Positions 17,218-24,462 of a stretch of DNA of 33,995 bases are shown piece by piece. The number at the start of each line of letters is the position of its first letter. Positions within the stretch are counted from its first letter, which is position 1. Under the pieces are notes generated by a model, which had not been told where the DNA came from, searched no databases, and was given only the letters and a program-made list of their open reading frames with translations. Location of the stretch: the NCBI RefSeq assembly GCF_023074175.1, contig NZ_JADPKS010000159.1:1-33995 (forward strand), given 5' to 3'. Both the position numbers and the translations under genes were made by a program. Source of the DNA: Bradyrhizobium sp. 139 (lineage in GTDB: Bacteria; Pseudomonadota; Alphaproteobacteria; Rhizobiales; Xanthobacteraceae).

Positions 17218-17251
17218 GCCTAAGGTGCGATGAATTCATCGCACCTTAGGC
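17218..17251 (+). terminator. 34-bp perfect palindrome followed by TTTT
   Basis: All 34 bases are self-complementary about the centre at GAATTC, and CTTTTCG follows on the plus strand. It lies 27 bases after the antiporter stop, so it probably works as an intrinsic terminator. The absence of any mismatch over 17 pairs is unusual. Confidence 0.7.
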
Positions 17252-17260
17252 TTTTCGTCT

Positions 17261-17309
17261 GAGCATGATCCTTTCGGAAAACCGCGACACACTTTTCCGG
17301 ATCATGCTC
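17261..17309. repeat. Dispersed palindromic element, GAGCATGATC ends
   Basis: The ends GAGCATGATC (17261-17270) and GATCATGCTC (17300-17309) are perfect inverted repeats. Inside, CGGAAAA and TTTTCCG form a second pair. A longer relative with the same ends lies at 24455-24549. I recognise this from memory as a repeat common in Bradyrhizobium intergenic regions. It ends 19 bases before the chaA start codon, so the chaA leader carries it. Confidence 0.8.
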
Positions 17310-17328
17310 GAAGTAGTTGGAGCAGTGG

Positions 17329-18426
17329 ATGAGTGCGCATAGCCAGATGCCCCGGTCGGCCTGGATCTTTCCGGGCCTGGCCGTGCTGCTGTTCGCAGTC
17401 GTCAGCGCGACGGACTATGTGTTCACGCTGTCGTTCGGCGGGCTCGTCTTCGCCCTCGTCCTCCTGGTCATCCTGTTCGGCACGGTGTTCGCCGCGGTTC
17501 ATCATGCCGAAGTGATCGCGGAACGGGTCGGCGAACCCTATGGCACGCTGGTGCTGACGCTCTCGGTGACCATCATCGAGGTCGCGCTGATCACCACGAT
17601 CATGCTGGGCGACAAGCCTGCCCCGGAACTGGCGCGCGACACAGTGTTCGCCGTGGTCATGATCGTCTGCAATGGCCTCGTCGGGCTCTGCATCTTCATC
17701 GGCGGCCTGCGCTATCGCGAGCAGGGCTTTCAGCTCTCCGGGGCCAACGTCTATCTCAGCGTCCTGTTCGCCCTCGCGACCATCACGCTGGTCATGCCGA
17801 ACTACACGACCACCACGCCGGGCCCGGTCTATTCTGCGGTTCAGCTCGGTTTCGTCGACGTGGTCACGCTCGCGCTGTACGGGGTGTTTCTCTACACCCA
17901 GACCGTCCTGCACAAGGATTACTTCGTCCACGAACGGGCGGACGGCGGGAGCGGCGAGGCGCATCTGTCAAGCAGGATGCTCGTTCTCAGTATCGTGTTG
18001 CTGCTGATTGCGCTGCTGGCGGTCGTGCTGCTCGCCAAGAAATTCTCGTTGGTGGTCGATGCCGTCGCGGCCAAGATCGGTGCGCCGCCTGCCTTTGCCG
18101 GACTTCTGGTCGCGCTCCTGATCCTGTTGCCGGAAGGCGTCGCGGCCGTCTCGGCGGCCCGCAAGAACGACCTCCAGAAGAGCATCAACCTCGCGCTCGG
18201 GTCGTCGCTCGCCACCATCGGGCTGACCATCCCAGCCGTTGGCGTCGCCACCTACGCGCTCGACAAAGAGCTCGAGCTCGGCCTCAGCGCCCAGGGCAGC
18301 GTGCTGTTGCTCCTGACCTTCTTTCTGAGCATGATGACCTTCGGCACCGGCAGGACCAATGTGCTGTTCGGACTGGTCCATATGGTGGTATTTGCCGTCT
18401 ACGTGTTCATGGTTTTCGTGCCCTGA
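17329..18426 (+). CDS. chaA: Ca2+/H+ (ionic) antiporter, ChaA / y4hA type
   Basis: Inner-membrane cation/proton antiporter of the CaCA superfamily, 365 residues with about eleven hydrophobic segments. The two alpha-repeat signatures are visible: VTIIEVALITTIMLG in the first half and LLPEGVAAVSAARKNDLQKSI in the second, both with the acidic residue expected to bind the cation. An FAAVHHAEVIAERVGEPYGT segment precedes the first repeat. It resembles ChaA and the rhizobial y4hA product, which export Ca2+, and possibly Na+ or K+. ATG 17329 has GGAG six bases upstream; the in-frame TTG 17317 is less likely. A dispersed palindrome and a strong terminator separate it from the upstream antiporter, so it probably has its own transcript. 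Confidence 0.9.
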   Translation: MSAHSQMPRSAWIFPGLAVLLFAVVSATDYVFTLSFGGLVFALVLLVILFGTVFAAVHHAEVIAERVGEPYGTLVLTLSVTIIEVALITTIMLGDKPAPELARDTVFAVVMIVCNGLVGLCIFIGGLRYREQGFQLSGANVYLSVLFALATITLVMPNYTTTTPGPVYSAVQLGFVDVVTLALYGVFLYTQTVLHKDYFVHERADGGSGEAHLSSRMLVLSIVLLLIALLAVVLLAKKFSLVVDAVAAKIGAPPAFAGLLVALLILLPEGVAAVSAARKNDLQKSINLALGSSLATIGLTIPAVGVATYALDKELELGLSAQGSVLLLLTFFLSMMTFGTGRTNVLFGLVHMVVFAVYVFMVFVP

Positions 18427-18429
18427 ACC

Positions 18430-18463
18430 CACTTTGCCCCAACGCGGCCCTTCGGGTCCGGAT
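18430..18463. repeat. Degenerate copy of the dispersed palindrome
   Basis: Positions 18442-18463 match the reverse complement of 24462-24483 inside the intact element at 21 of 22 positions (core CCCTTCGGGTCCGGAT). Weaker similarity extends back to about 18430. The GAGCATGATC end is not preserved here. It fills the chaA-cupin gap and can form a short GGCCC/GGGTC hairpin. Confidence 0.7.
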
Positions 18464-18482
18464 GACGCCCAGGAGAGTTCCG

Positions 18483-18767
18483 ATGCTTGCCGCCAGGTCC
18501 GAGGTTCAGATCGACAACGAGCAGGTTCGGGTGACCGAGTGGCGGCTCGCTCCAAACAGCGCCACCGGGCATCACACCCACGGCATGGACTATGTCATCG
18601 TTCCCGTCGTCGCCGGCGAGATGACCCTCGTGGCGCCCGGCGGCGAGCGTTCCAAGGCGCAGCTTGCGGCCGGACAATCCTATTTCCGAAAGGCTGGGGT
18701 CCAACATGACGTACTTAACGAAACCTCAACCGAGATCGTGTTCCTTGAGATCGAGCTGAAGCCGTAA
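18483..18767 (+). CDS. Small cupin-domain protein
   Basis: A 94-residue single-domain cupin beta-barrel. The first cupin motif is visible as GHHTHGMDYVIVPVVAGEM, with two histidines and a downstream acidic residue, and the second as AGQSYFRKAGVQHDVLNE with another histidine, so a metal site is likely. No substrate can be deduced; such proteins range from sugar isomerases to dioxygenases and binding proteins. ATG 18483 has GGAGA six bases upstream and is preferred over ATG 18462, which lies inside the repeat remnant. It follows chaA by 56 bases on the same strand. Confidence 0.8.
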   Translation: MLAARSEVQIDNEQVRVTEWRLAPNSATGHHTHGMDYVIVPVVAGEMTLVAPGGERSKAQLAAGQSYFRKAGVQHDVLNETSTEIVFLEIELKP

Positions 18768-18862
18768 AGGGGAGCGTTACCCTTTGCCATCGATCCGTCG
18801 CAGTTGATCCCTTACAATGCCCCAAAGTTCCCGCATCTGATCGCGCGGGGAGTGGCCGAGAA

Positions 18863-19852
18863 ATGCTGAAATACTTCGCTAAAATCTCGATGGATATTTT
18901 ACCCTCGGTGCTCGCGACGATCATCGGGGCTTACATCGTTAATCACTACATCAACGCTAAGCCGGCGGCCGATGTCCCTGCGGCCGTGATAGCGCCTGCC
19001 GATGCCGGCAAGAGCGGCAAGCCTTCCGACGTGGCCCATCTCCCGGCGCCCGGTGTCAAGGCCAAGGGTGTCTCCGAGAAGAGCATCTCCGAGAAGAGCG
19101 TGACCGATAAGGCGTCGGCCGAGAAGCCCGCCGACAAATCCGGCGAACGGCCGGCCGAGGCCAAAGCCGCGGACGTTGCTCCCGCCGAGACCGGCCCGCG
19201 CGGCCGCAGCCCGGCGCGTGAGAAGGCGGCCGCCAAGTCCGCTCCGGCTGTCGCGGCTCCCGCCACTGCCCCGGTGGTCGAAGCCAATTCGGCACCGGCT
19301 TCGCCGGCAGCGAGCCCCGATGCCAACGATCTCGCGCGCGCCGCCATCGAGCGCCTGCGCAAGTCGCCTGAGGGCAAGGCCGCTGAGGCCAGATCTTCCG
19401 AAGCCAGGCCTTCCGAAGCCAGGCCTTCCGAAACCAGGTCTTCCGAAACCAGGTCTTCCGAAACCAGGTCTTCCGAGAGGACGCCGGAGCCTGCGGTGCG
19501 GGAAGCCGCCCGCTCCCCGGAAGCTCCGCGTGCCATCACGGCGGAGCCGTCAACGCTCCGCCCGCTGCCGCCGCCGATCACGGTCTCGACGTCTTCACCG
19601 GAAGCCTATGGCAATGGCGGCTCGTCGCCGGCCAATCCGCCCTACACCGCCTCGATCGGCAATGACGATCCGAATCGGATGACGCCGCCGGCCGACATTC
19701 CGGTGCCGATGATCGCTCCGCCGCTCGATCTGCGCGCCGATGCAGGCGCGACCACGCCGCGGCCGAGGAAGACCAATGTTGCCGACGAGATGCTGTCGGG
19801 CATGAAGTCGATGTTCCACTCCGTCCTGCCGAAGAGCGACACTCCCGATTAA
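18863..19852 (+). CDS. Membrane-anchored Ala/Pro/Lys-rich protein of unknown function
   Basis: A 329-residue protein with one N-terminal hydrophobic segment (about residues 11-27, ILPSVLATIIGAYIVNHY) followed by a long low-complexity region rich in Ala, Pro, Lys, Glu and Ser. I recognise no catalytic domain. Residues about 175-204 are six tandem pentapeptides (EARSS, EARPS twice, ETRSS three times). The C-terminal 60 residues are less repetitive and may be the conserved part (PPADIPVPMIAPPLDLRADA then VADEMLSGMKSMFHSVLP). The composition suggests a periplasm-spanning or cell-wall-associated linker protein, but this is a guess. It is convergent with the TPR lipoprotein gene, with 55 bases between stops. 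Confidence 0.7.
   Translation: MLKYFAKISMDILPSVLATIIGAYIVNHYINAKPAADVPAAVIAPADAGKSGKPSDVAHLPAPGVKAKGVSEKSISEKSVTDKASAEKPADKSGERPAEAKAADVAPAETGPRGRSPAREKAAAKSAPAVAAPATAPVVEANSAPASPAASPDANDLARAAIERLRKSPEGKAAEARSSEARPSEARPSETRSSETRSSETRSSERTPEPAVREAARSPEAPRAITAEPSTLRPLPPPITVSTSSPEAYGNGGSSPANPPYTASIGNDDPNRMTPPADIPVPMIAPPLDLRADAGATTPRPRKTNVADEMLSGMKSMFHSVLPKSDTPD
19385..19474 (+). repeat. Six tandem 15-bp units within a coding region
   Basis: Six 15-base units run without spacers. The last three are identical (GAAACCAGGTCTTCC), the second and third are GAAGCCAGGCCTTCC, and the first is slightly diverged. Each encodes a Glu-Ala/Thr-Arg-Pro/Ser-Ser pentapeptide. The sharp homogenisation of the distal copies suggests recent slippage expansion. 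Confidence 0.9.
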
Positions 19853-19907
19853 GACGGCGGCTTGGCTTAGGGCGGCTTGGCTTAGAATGGGGGGCTTGGC
19901 CGCGCTG

Positions 19908-20588
19908 TCAGCCGCCGACGCGGGCAAGGCCGCTACGGGCGGCGTCGTCACGTGGACGAAGGGCGACCGCCTTGTTGTAGGACGCGGCCGCCTTGGCCTT
20001 GTCACCCATCCGTTCATAGGCCTGTCCCCGCACGGTCCACACCTGTGCATTGTGCGGATCGGCCTCGGAGGCCTCATCCAGATCGGCCGCCGCTTCCTGG
20101 ACCTTGCCGACGGCGAGATAGCTGGTGGCGCGGCCGAGCAACGGCTCGACCTTTTGCGGATTGAGCCCGTTGGCGGCTCCGAAATCTGCGATGGCAAAGC
20201 TATGCTCATTGTTGCCCTGATAGATCAGGGCGCGGCCATAAAGTGCCTGTGCATTATAGGGATCGAGCGCGACCGCACGGTTGAACTCGTCCAGCGCGCC
20301 AGCCGTCTCTCCTGACTTCGCCAGGGTCTGGCCTTTAGCGGTGTGGGCCTGGGCCTCGCTGACATTGCCGGCGCTGACCGCGCTGTCGGTGGCCGTCGCA
20401 GCCGCCTTAGGCGCCTCCTGCGGCTTCTCCTTCTCCGGCATCAGGGAGCCCAGGTCGAAGGAGCAGCCGCACAGCACAACCCCCATCAAACCGAGCGCGA
20501 CCGGCTGCCGCCAGATCTGGCGTAGCCGCGCCAAGCCGCGCTCGGGGAAAGGGGAGGCCATCTCCGGTTGCTCGCGCTGGTGCCGCAT
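19908..20588 (-). CDS. TPR-repeat lipoprotein
   Basis: A 226-residue lipoprotein with tetratricopeptide repeats, probably a periplasmic protein-interaction scaffold. The hydrophobic segment ALGLMGVVLCGC contains a plausible lipobox (LCGC), followed by a short Glu/Lys/Ala linker. About four TPR units then run to the C-terminus (for example ALDEFNRAVALDPYNAQALY and AAADLDEASEADPHNAQVWT). It resembles TadD-like TPR lipoproteins in build, but no pilus genes are nearby, so the role is open. I chose ATG 20588, which has a G-rich stretch upstream; an in-frame ATG further out (20657) overlaps the rpsU terminator, and ATG 20561 has its GGAG too close. It lies downstream of rpsU on the same strand but behind a strong terminator. 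Confidence 0.82.
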   Translation of the reverse strand: MRHQREQPEMASPFPERGLARLRQIWRQPVALGLMGVVLCGCSFDLGSLMPEKEKPQEAPKAAATATDSAVSAGNVSEAQAHTAKGQTLAKSGETAGALDEFNRAVALDPYNAQALYGRALIYQGNNEHSFAIADFGAANGLNPQKVEPLLGRATSYLAVGKVQEAAADLDEASEADPHNAQVWTVRGQAYERMGDKAKAAASYNKAVALRPRDDAARSGLARVGG

Positions 20589-20634
20589 CGGTAGTGCCCC
20601 CGTCCCAGAGAAGGCACCGCTCACAAAACAATAA

Positions 20635-20653
20635 CGCGGGCCAGGGGCCCGCG
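20635..20653 (-). terminator. Intrinsic terminator of rpsU
   Basis: A perfect 8-bp stem CGCGGGCC/GGCCCGCG with a 3-base loop, followed on the minus strand by TTATTGTTTTG. It lies 35 bases after the rpsU stop codon and before the TPR lipoprotein gene. Confidence 0.85.
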
Positions 20654-20687
20654 TCATCGAAAACTCAATCTTGCAAGTCAGGCAAAA

Positions 20688-20984
20688 TCAGCGCGGTCCG
20701 CGCGGACCTGCACCTGGGCCGCCGCGGCCGCCACGATCACCGCCCGGACCAGCGCCGAACACCGGCTTCGGCTTCATCGGCAGCAGGCCTTCACGCTGGA
20801 GCTTCTTGCGGGCCAGCTTGCGCGCGCGGCGCACGGCTTCGGCCTTTTCACGGGCCTTCTTCTCGGAGGGCTTCTCGTAATGACCGCGGAGCTTCATCTC
20901 GCGGAAAATTCCCTCGCGCTGCATCTTTTTCTTCAGCGCCTTGAGGGCTTGATCGACATTGTTATCGCGAACGAGAACCTGCAC
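20688..20984 (-). CDS. rpsU: 30S ribosomal protein S21
   Basis: Small-subunit ribosomal protein S21, which helps 30S subunits engage mRNA near the anti-Shine-Dalgarno end of 16S rRNA. The start MQVLVRDNNVDQALKALKKK and the following RREMK-type basic helices match the family. At 98 residues it is longer than the usual 60-70, owing to a C-terminal Gly/Arg/Pro-rich tail (GPGGDRGGRGGPGAGPRG) seen in rhizobial S21. The start codon is GTG 20984, with AAGAGGA about seven bases upstream. It is transcribed alone, ending at a strong terminator. The leader holds overlapping inverted repeats. Confidence 0.96.
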   Translation of the reverse strand: MQVLVRDNNVDQALKALKKKMQREGIFREMKLRGHYEKPSEKKAREKAEAVRRARKLARKKLQREGLLPMKPKPVFGAGPGGDRGGRGGPGAGPRGPR

Positions 20985-21083
20985 GCGGCATCCTCTTCAG
21001 TGGATCGGATTTGAATTCTGGTAAGTCAAAGGGGATGGCGGAACGCGCAAGCCCTTAACCTTGAGGGCGCGGATGTATCAGAC

Positions 21084-21117
21084 AAAACCTGCGATGTCCA
21101 CCTGCCAAGCAGGTTTT
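21084..21117. promoter_or_regulatory. Overlapping inverted repeats between rpsU and aqpZ
   Basis: AAAACCTGC (21084-21092) and GCAGGTTTT (21109-21117) are a perfect 9-bp pair. CCTGC (21101-21105) can instead pair with GCAGG (21109-21113), excluding the larger stem. On the minus strand the large stem ends in a T-run, like an attenuator about 100 bases before rpsU. A protein-binding operator or DNA-level palindrome is equally possible. Confidence 0.35.
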
Positions 21118-21249
21118 CGGACCAAGTTCAGCCATTAAATGCGGCGAAAATACCCTTGTACAGCCCCGATTTGGGCGGTTTAGCGCCAAGGGCGGGGCAG
21201 TTCCCGGAGCTTTGTTTCCGGAAATCCAGGAATCAGGGGAAACGCCGAC

Positions 21250-21972
21250 ATGGATATGAAGAAATACGCTGCCGAGGCCATCGGCACATTCTGGCTCACA
21301 TTCGCAGGCTGCGGCAGCGCCGTGATCGCGGCCGGCTTTCCCCAGGTCGGGATCGGCCTGGTCGGCGTGTCCCTGGCGTTCGGCTTAAGCGTCGTCACCA
21401 TGGCCTACGCGATCGGGCACATCTCGGGCTGCCACCTCAACCCCGCCGTCACCGTCGGGCTTGCCGCTGGCGGACGCTTCCCGGCAGGACAGATTCTGCC
21501 TTATGTGATCGCGCAGGTCTGCGGCGCGATCGTTGCCGCCGAGCTGCTCTATGTGATCGCCAGCGGTGCTCCCGGATTCGACGTCACCAAGGGCTTCGCC
21601 TCGAACGGCTACGGCGCGCATTCGCCGGGCCAGTACAGCATGGTCGTCTGCTTCGTCACCGAGGTGGTGATGACCATGATGTTCCTGTTCGTCATCATGG
21701 GCGCCACCCATGGCCGCGCGCCCGCGGGCTTCGCCCCGCTCGCGATCGGGCTTGCGCTGGTGATGATCCATCTCGTCAGCATTCCTGTCACCAATACGTC
21801 CGTGAACCCGGCGCGGAGCACGGGGCCCGCGCTGTTCGTCGGCGGCTGGGCGCTGTCGCAGCTCTGGCTGTTCTGGGTCGCACCACTGATCGGCGGCGCG
21901 CTGGGCGGGGTGGTCTATCGCTGGCTCAGCGAGGACCCGTCAGGCGTCGTCACGGGCGTGAAGACGGCCTGA
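21250..21972 (+). CDS. aqpZ: Aquaporin Z water channel
   Basis: Inner-membrane water channel of the MIP family, 240 residues with six transmembrane helices and two half-helices carrying NPA motifs at 64-66 (HLNPAVT) and 186-188 (SVNPARS). Selectivity-filter residues match E. coli AqpZ at the same numbering: His174, Thr183 and Arg189, with Phe44 in place of Phe43. This narrow filter points to water rather than glycerol transport. An AGGGGAAA site precedes ATG 21250 by about ten bases. It is divergent from rpsU across 265 bases and convergent with purK. Confidence 0.95.
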   Translation: MDMKKYAAEAIGTFWLTFAGCGSAVIAAGFPQVGIGLVGVSLAFGLSVVTMAYAIGHISGCHLNPAVTVGLAAGGRFPAGQILPYVIAQVCGAIVAAELLYVIASGAPGFDVTKGFASNGYGAHSPGQYSMVVCFVTEVVMTMMFLFVIMGATHGRAPAGFAPLAIGLALVMIHLVSIPVTNTSVNPARSTGPALFVGGWALSQLWLFWVAPLIGGALGGVVYRWLSEDPSGVVTGVKTA

Positions 21973-21979
21973 TCGAAAG

Positions 21980-22009
21980 GCGGGATCGCAGCATGCGCCG
22001 CGGTCCCGC
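21980..22009. terminator. Possible bidirectional terminator between aqpZ and purK
   Basis: GCGGGA (21980-21985) pairs with TCCCGC (22004-22009) around a GC-rich 18-base interior between two convergent stops. On the minus strand CTTTCG follows. The stem is short and the loop long, so support is modest. Confidence 0.35.
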
Positions 22010-22027
22010 TACTTGGTCCCGCTACTT
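22002..22027. repeat. 13-bp tandem duplication over the purK stop
   Basis: GGTCCCGCTACTT occurs twice in direct succession (22002-22014, 22015-22027). The second unit contains the purK stop codon (22022-22024, minus strand), so the first is a copied purK end lying in the 3' untranslated region. Confidence 0.85.
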
Positions 22028-23128
22028 GCCCTTCGTCGACCTGACTTCGGTGACGTGGCCCATCTTACGGCCGGGACGCGGCGCGCCCTTGCCGTAGATG
22101 TGCACGGTCGCGCCCGGGACGGTCAGCCACTTCTCGTAATCGTTGATCTCGTCGCCGATCAGATTGGTCATGGTGACGATTTCGCCGTGGCGCACGGCCT
22201 TGCCGAGCGGCCAGCCGGCAATGGCCCGAATGTGCTGCTCGAACTGCGAGACCGAGGCGCCGTCGAGGGTCCAATGCCCGGAATTGTGCACGCGCGGGGC
22301 GATCTCGTTGACCAGCACCTTCGGCCCGGTGCCGTTGGCGAGCACGAACATCTCGACCGCGAGCACGCCGACATAGTCGAGCGCGCTGGCGATCCTGCCG
22401 GCGATGCTGCGTGCCTCCTCGGCCAGCGCGTCCGGGATCGGCGCGGGCGCGCGGGATATCTTCAGAATGTGGTCGCGGTGCTCGTTCTCGGTGACGTCGA
22501 AACATTCGACCTGGCCCGTGGTCGAGCGCGCGGCGATCACGGAAATCTCGCGCTCGAAGGGCACGAACGCTTCCAGGATCGCCGATTTGGTGGCGAGACT
22601 GGTCCACACCTTGGCGATGTCGTCGCCCTCGCGGATGATGGCTTGGCCCTTGCCGTCATAGCCGAAGCGGCGGGTCTTCAGCACGGCCGGAAGGCCGATC
22701 CGGGCGATCGCCTCGCGCAGCGAGGGGACCGAGGTGACATCGGCATAGGCTGCGGTGCCGATGCCGAGCCGCGTCACGAAATCCTTCTCGGCGAGCCGAT
22801 CCTGGGTGGTCTCGAGGACCTTGCGGTTGGGCAGCACCGGGCGGCGCGCGTCCAGCACCATCGCGGCGGCAGACGGCACGTTCTCGAATTCGTAGGTGAT
22901 GACGTCGACGTCGTTGGCGAACAGCTCGAGTGCTTCGACATCGGCATATTCGGCGCAGGTCGCGTTCAGCACGACGTCGAAGGCCGGCGAGTCCGGATCG
23001 GGCGAGAATACCTGGCAGCGCAGGCCGAGCCGTGCCGCAGCCATGGCCAGCATCCGCCCCAATTGTCCGCCGCCGAGGATTCCGACGGTGTCGCCGGGCT
23101 TCAGCTTCACCTGTTTTGCGTCAGTCAC
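22022..23128 (-). CDS. purK: 5-(carboxyamino)imidazole ribonucleotide synthase
   Basis: ATP-grasp enzyme of de novo purine synthesis that carboxylates aminoimidazole ribonucleotide using ATP and bicarbonate to give N5-CAIR. The 368-residue chain begins with the motif TVGILGGGQLGRMLAMAAARL, shows the ATP-grasp stretch PAVLKTRRFGYDGKGQ and the metal-site region VNEIAPRVHNSGHWTLD, all typical of PurK. Length is normal. Its ATG overlaps the end of purE by four bases (23125-23128), so the two are translationally coupled and act in consecutive steps. A 13-bp duplication lies over its stop. Confidence 0.97.
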   Translation of the reverse strand: MTDAKQVKLKPGDTVGILGGGQLGRMLAMAAARLGLRCQVFSPDPDSPAFDVVLNATCAEYADVEALELFANDVDVITYEFENVPSAAAMVLDARRPVLPNRKVLETTQDRLAEKDFVTRLGIGTAAYADVTSVPSLREAIARIGLPAVLKTRRFGYDGKGQAIIREGDDIAKVWTSLATKSAILEAFVPFEREISVIAARSTTGQVECFDVTENEHRDHILKISRAPAPIPDALAEEARSIAGRIASALDYVGVLAVEMFVLANGTGPKVLVNEIAPRVHNSGHWTLDGASVSQFEQHIRAIAGWPLGKAVRHGEIVTMTNLIGDEINDYEKWLTVPGATVHIYGKGAPRPGRKMGHVTEVRSTKGK

Positions 23129-23613
23129 GCCTTGCCCTCCGGGCGCTCGGCAACCGCCTCGGTCTGTGCCTTGCGCCAGGCGACAAGGCGGTCGGACAGG
23201 GCCGGGTCGGACAATGCCAGCACGGAGGCTGCAAGCAGCGCCGCGTTGATCGCGCCGGCCTTGCCGATGGCGAGGGTGCCGACCGGGATGCCGGCAGGCA
23301 TCTGCACGATCGAATAGAGCGAATCGATGCCCTTGAGGGTCCTGGATTCGACGGGAACGCCGAACACGGGCAGTTCCGTCAGCGCTGCCGCCATGCCGGG
23401 CAGATGCGCAGCGCCGCCCGCGCCGGCAATGATGACCTTGTAGCCTGCCGCCTTGGCACCCTTGGCGAAGGCAAACAGCCGGTCGGGGGTGCGGTGTGCC
23501 GAAACGACGCGGGCCTCGGCGGCAACGCCGAGCGCTGCGAGCGTGTCGGCGGCGTGCCGCATCGTCTCCCAGTCCGACTGGCTTCCCATGATGATGGCGA
23601 TCGGCGCGGTCAT
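23125..23613 (-). CDS. purE: N5-carboxyaminoimidazole ribonucleotide mutase
   Basis: Class I PurE, which converts N5-CAIR, the PurK product, to CAIR in purine synthesis. The 162-residue protein shows IIMGSQSDWETM at residues 7-18, SAHRTPDRLF and the GAGGAAHLPGM loop that bind substrate. Length matches bacterial PurE (about 160-170). It is the first gene of the purE-purK pair. Confidence 0.97.
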   Translation of the reverse strand: MTAPIAIIMGSQSDWETMRHAADTLAALGVAAEARVVSAHRTPDRLFAFAKGAKAAGYKVIIAGAGGAAHLPGMAAALTELPVFGVPVESRTLKGIDSLYSIVQMPAGIPVGTLAIGKAGAINAALLAASVLALSDPALSDRLVAWRKAQTEAVAERPEGKA

Positions 23614-23700
23614 GACGTCAATTGTGCTCGGAAAACAGAAAGATAGGCCAGATTAACGGTTCCGGCCGGTGACTCGCAAGGCGGTGGCAAGGAGAAGGGA

Positions 23701-24462
23701 ATGCACTATCCTGTCTTGGTGAATCCCCGCAAGCCTTCATTGAGCAGGATGCCCATGAAGAAACCAACAAGGGCAAGCGCTGCGAAGGCCAAAAAGGGCC
23801 GGAAAACCAGCGCCAGCCGATCCAAAGCCGCCCCCAAGTGCCCGGCCAAGCCGTCGCGGCGCGGAGCGGCGGCCATCGACGACACCGAGGCGACCGTCTG
23901 CGGCTTGCGAAGCAGGCTCAAGGAGGCGGAGCGGCGGGTCGCGGAATTGGAAGCTGCGGCCGATACCGATTTCCTGCTCGAAATTCCGAACCGGCGCGGC
24001 TTCGAGCGCGAACTCGGGCGCGCCATCGCCTACATGAAGCGCTATCGCGCCAGCGGCGCGCTGATCGTACTCGACGTCGATCGCCTGAAACCGATCAACG
24101 ATTCCTTCGGCCATGCCGCCGGCGACGAGGTGCTCAAGGCGATTGCGGCCACCCTGACGCAGCAGGTCCGCGCCTCGGACGTGGTCGGCCGGCTTGGCGG
24201 CGACGAGTTCGCGCTGCTGCTCTGGAATCTCACCGAGACCGATGCCAAGGCAAAGGCCGCGGCCTTCGAGCAGGCGATCGACGAATTGTCGTTTACCTTT
24301 CGCGGTCAGAGCGTGACCGCCGGCGCTTCCGCCGGTGTCGCGCTGCTGGGGGCGCAGTCCGATGCAGGCCGTGCGCTGGAGGAGGCCGATGCCGCCATGT
24401 ATGTGCGCAAGGCACACCGGCGGCACGAGCCGCGGATCGGGTGGTCAGTCATTAGAGCATGA
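23701..24462 (+). CDS. Soluble GGDEF-domain diguanylate cyclase
   Basis: A 253-residue enzyme expected to make cyclic di-GMP from two GTP. The N-terminal 65 residues are strongly basic and Ala/Ser/Lys-rich, then comes a short predicted coiled coil (about 66-88), then the GGDEF domain (90-245). The active-site loop is canonical GGDEF at 166-170, and the inhibitory I-site RASD (157-160) lies five residues before it, so product inhibition is likely. There is no receiver, PAS or membrane segment; the basic tail might bind nucleic acid or phospholipid. ATG 23701 has AAGGAG six bases upstream. The last codons and the TGA stop are supplied by the left end of a dispersed palindrome. Confidence 0.9.
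   Translation: MHYPVLVNPRKPSLSRMPMKKPTRASAAKAKKGRKTSASRSKAAPKCPAKPSRRGAAAIDDTEATVCGLRSRLKEAERRVAELEAAADTDFLLEIPNRRGFERELGRAIAYMKRYRASGALIVLDVDRLKPINDSFGHAAGDEVLKAIAATLTQQVRASDVVGRLGGDEFALLLWNLTETDAKAKAAAFEQAIDELSFTFRGQSVTAGASAGVALLGAQSDAGRALEEADAAMYVRKAHRRHEPRIGWSVIRA

Noticed and set aside
19856..19885. Two copies of a 15-bp unit after the Ala/Pro-rich protein gene
   Set aside because: Only two copies in a short convergent gap; noted as a minor slippage duplication without further meaning.
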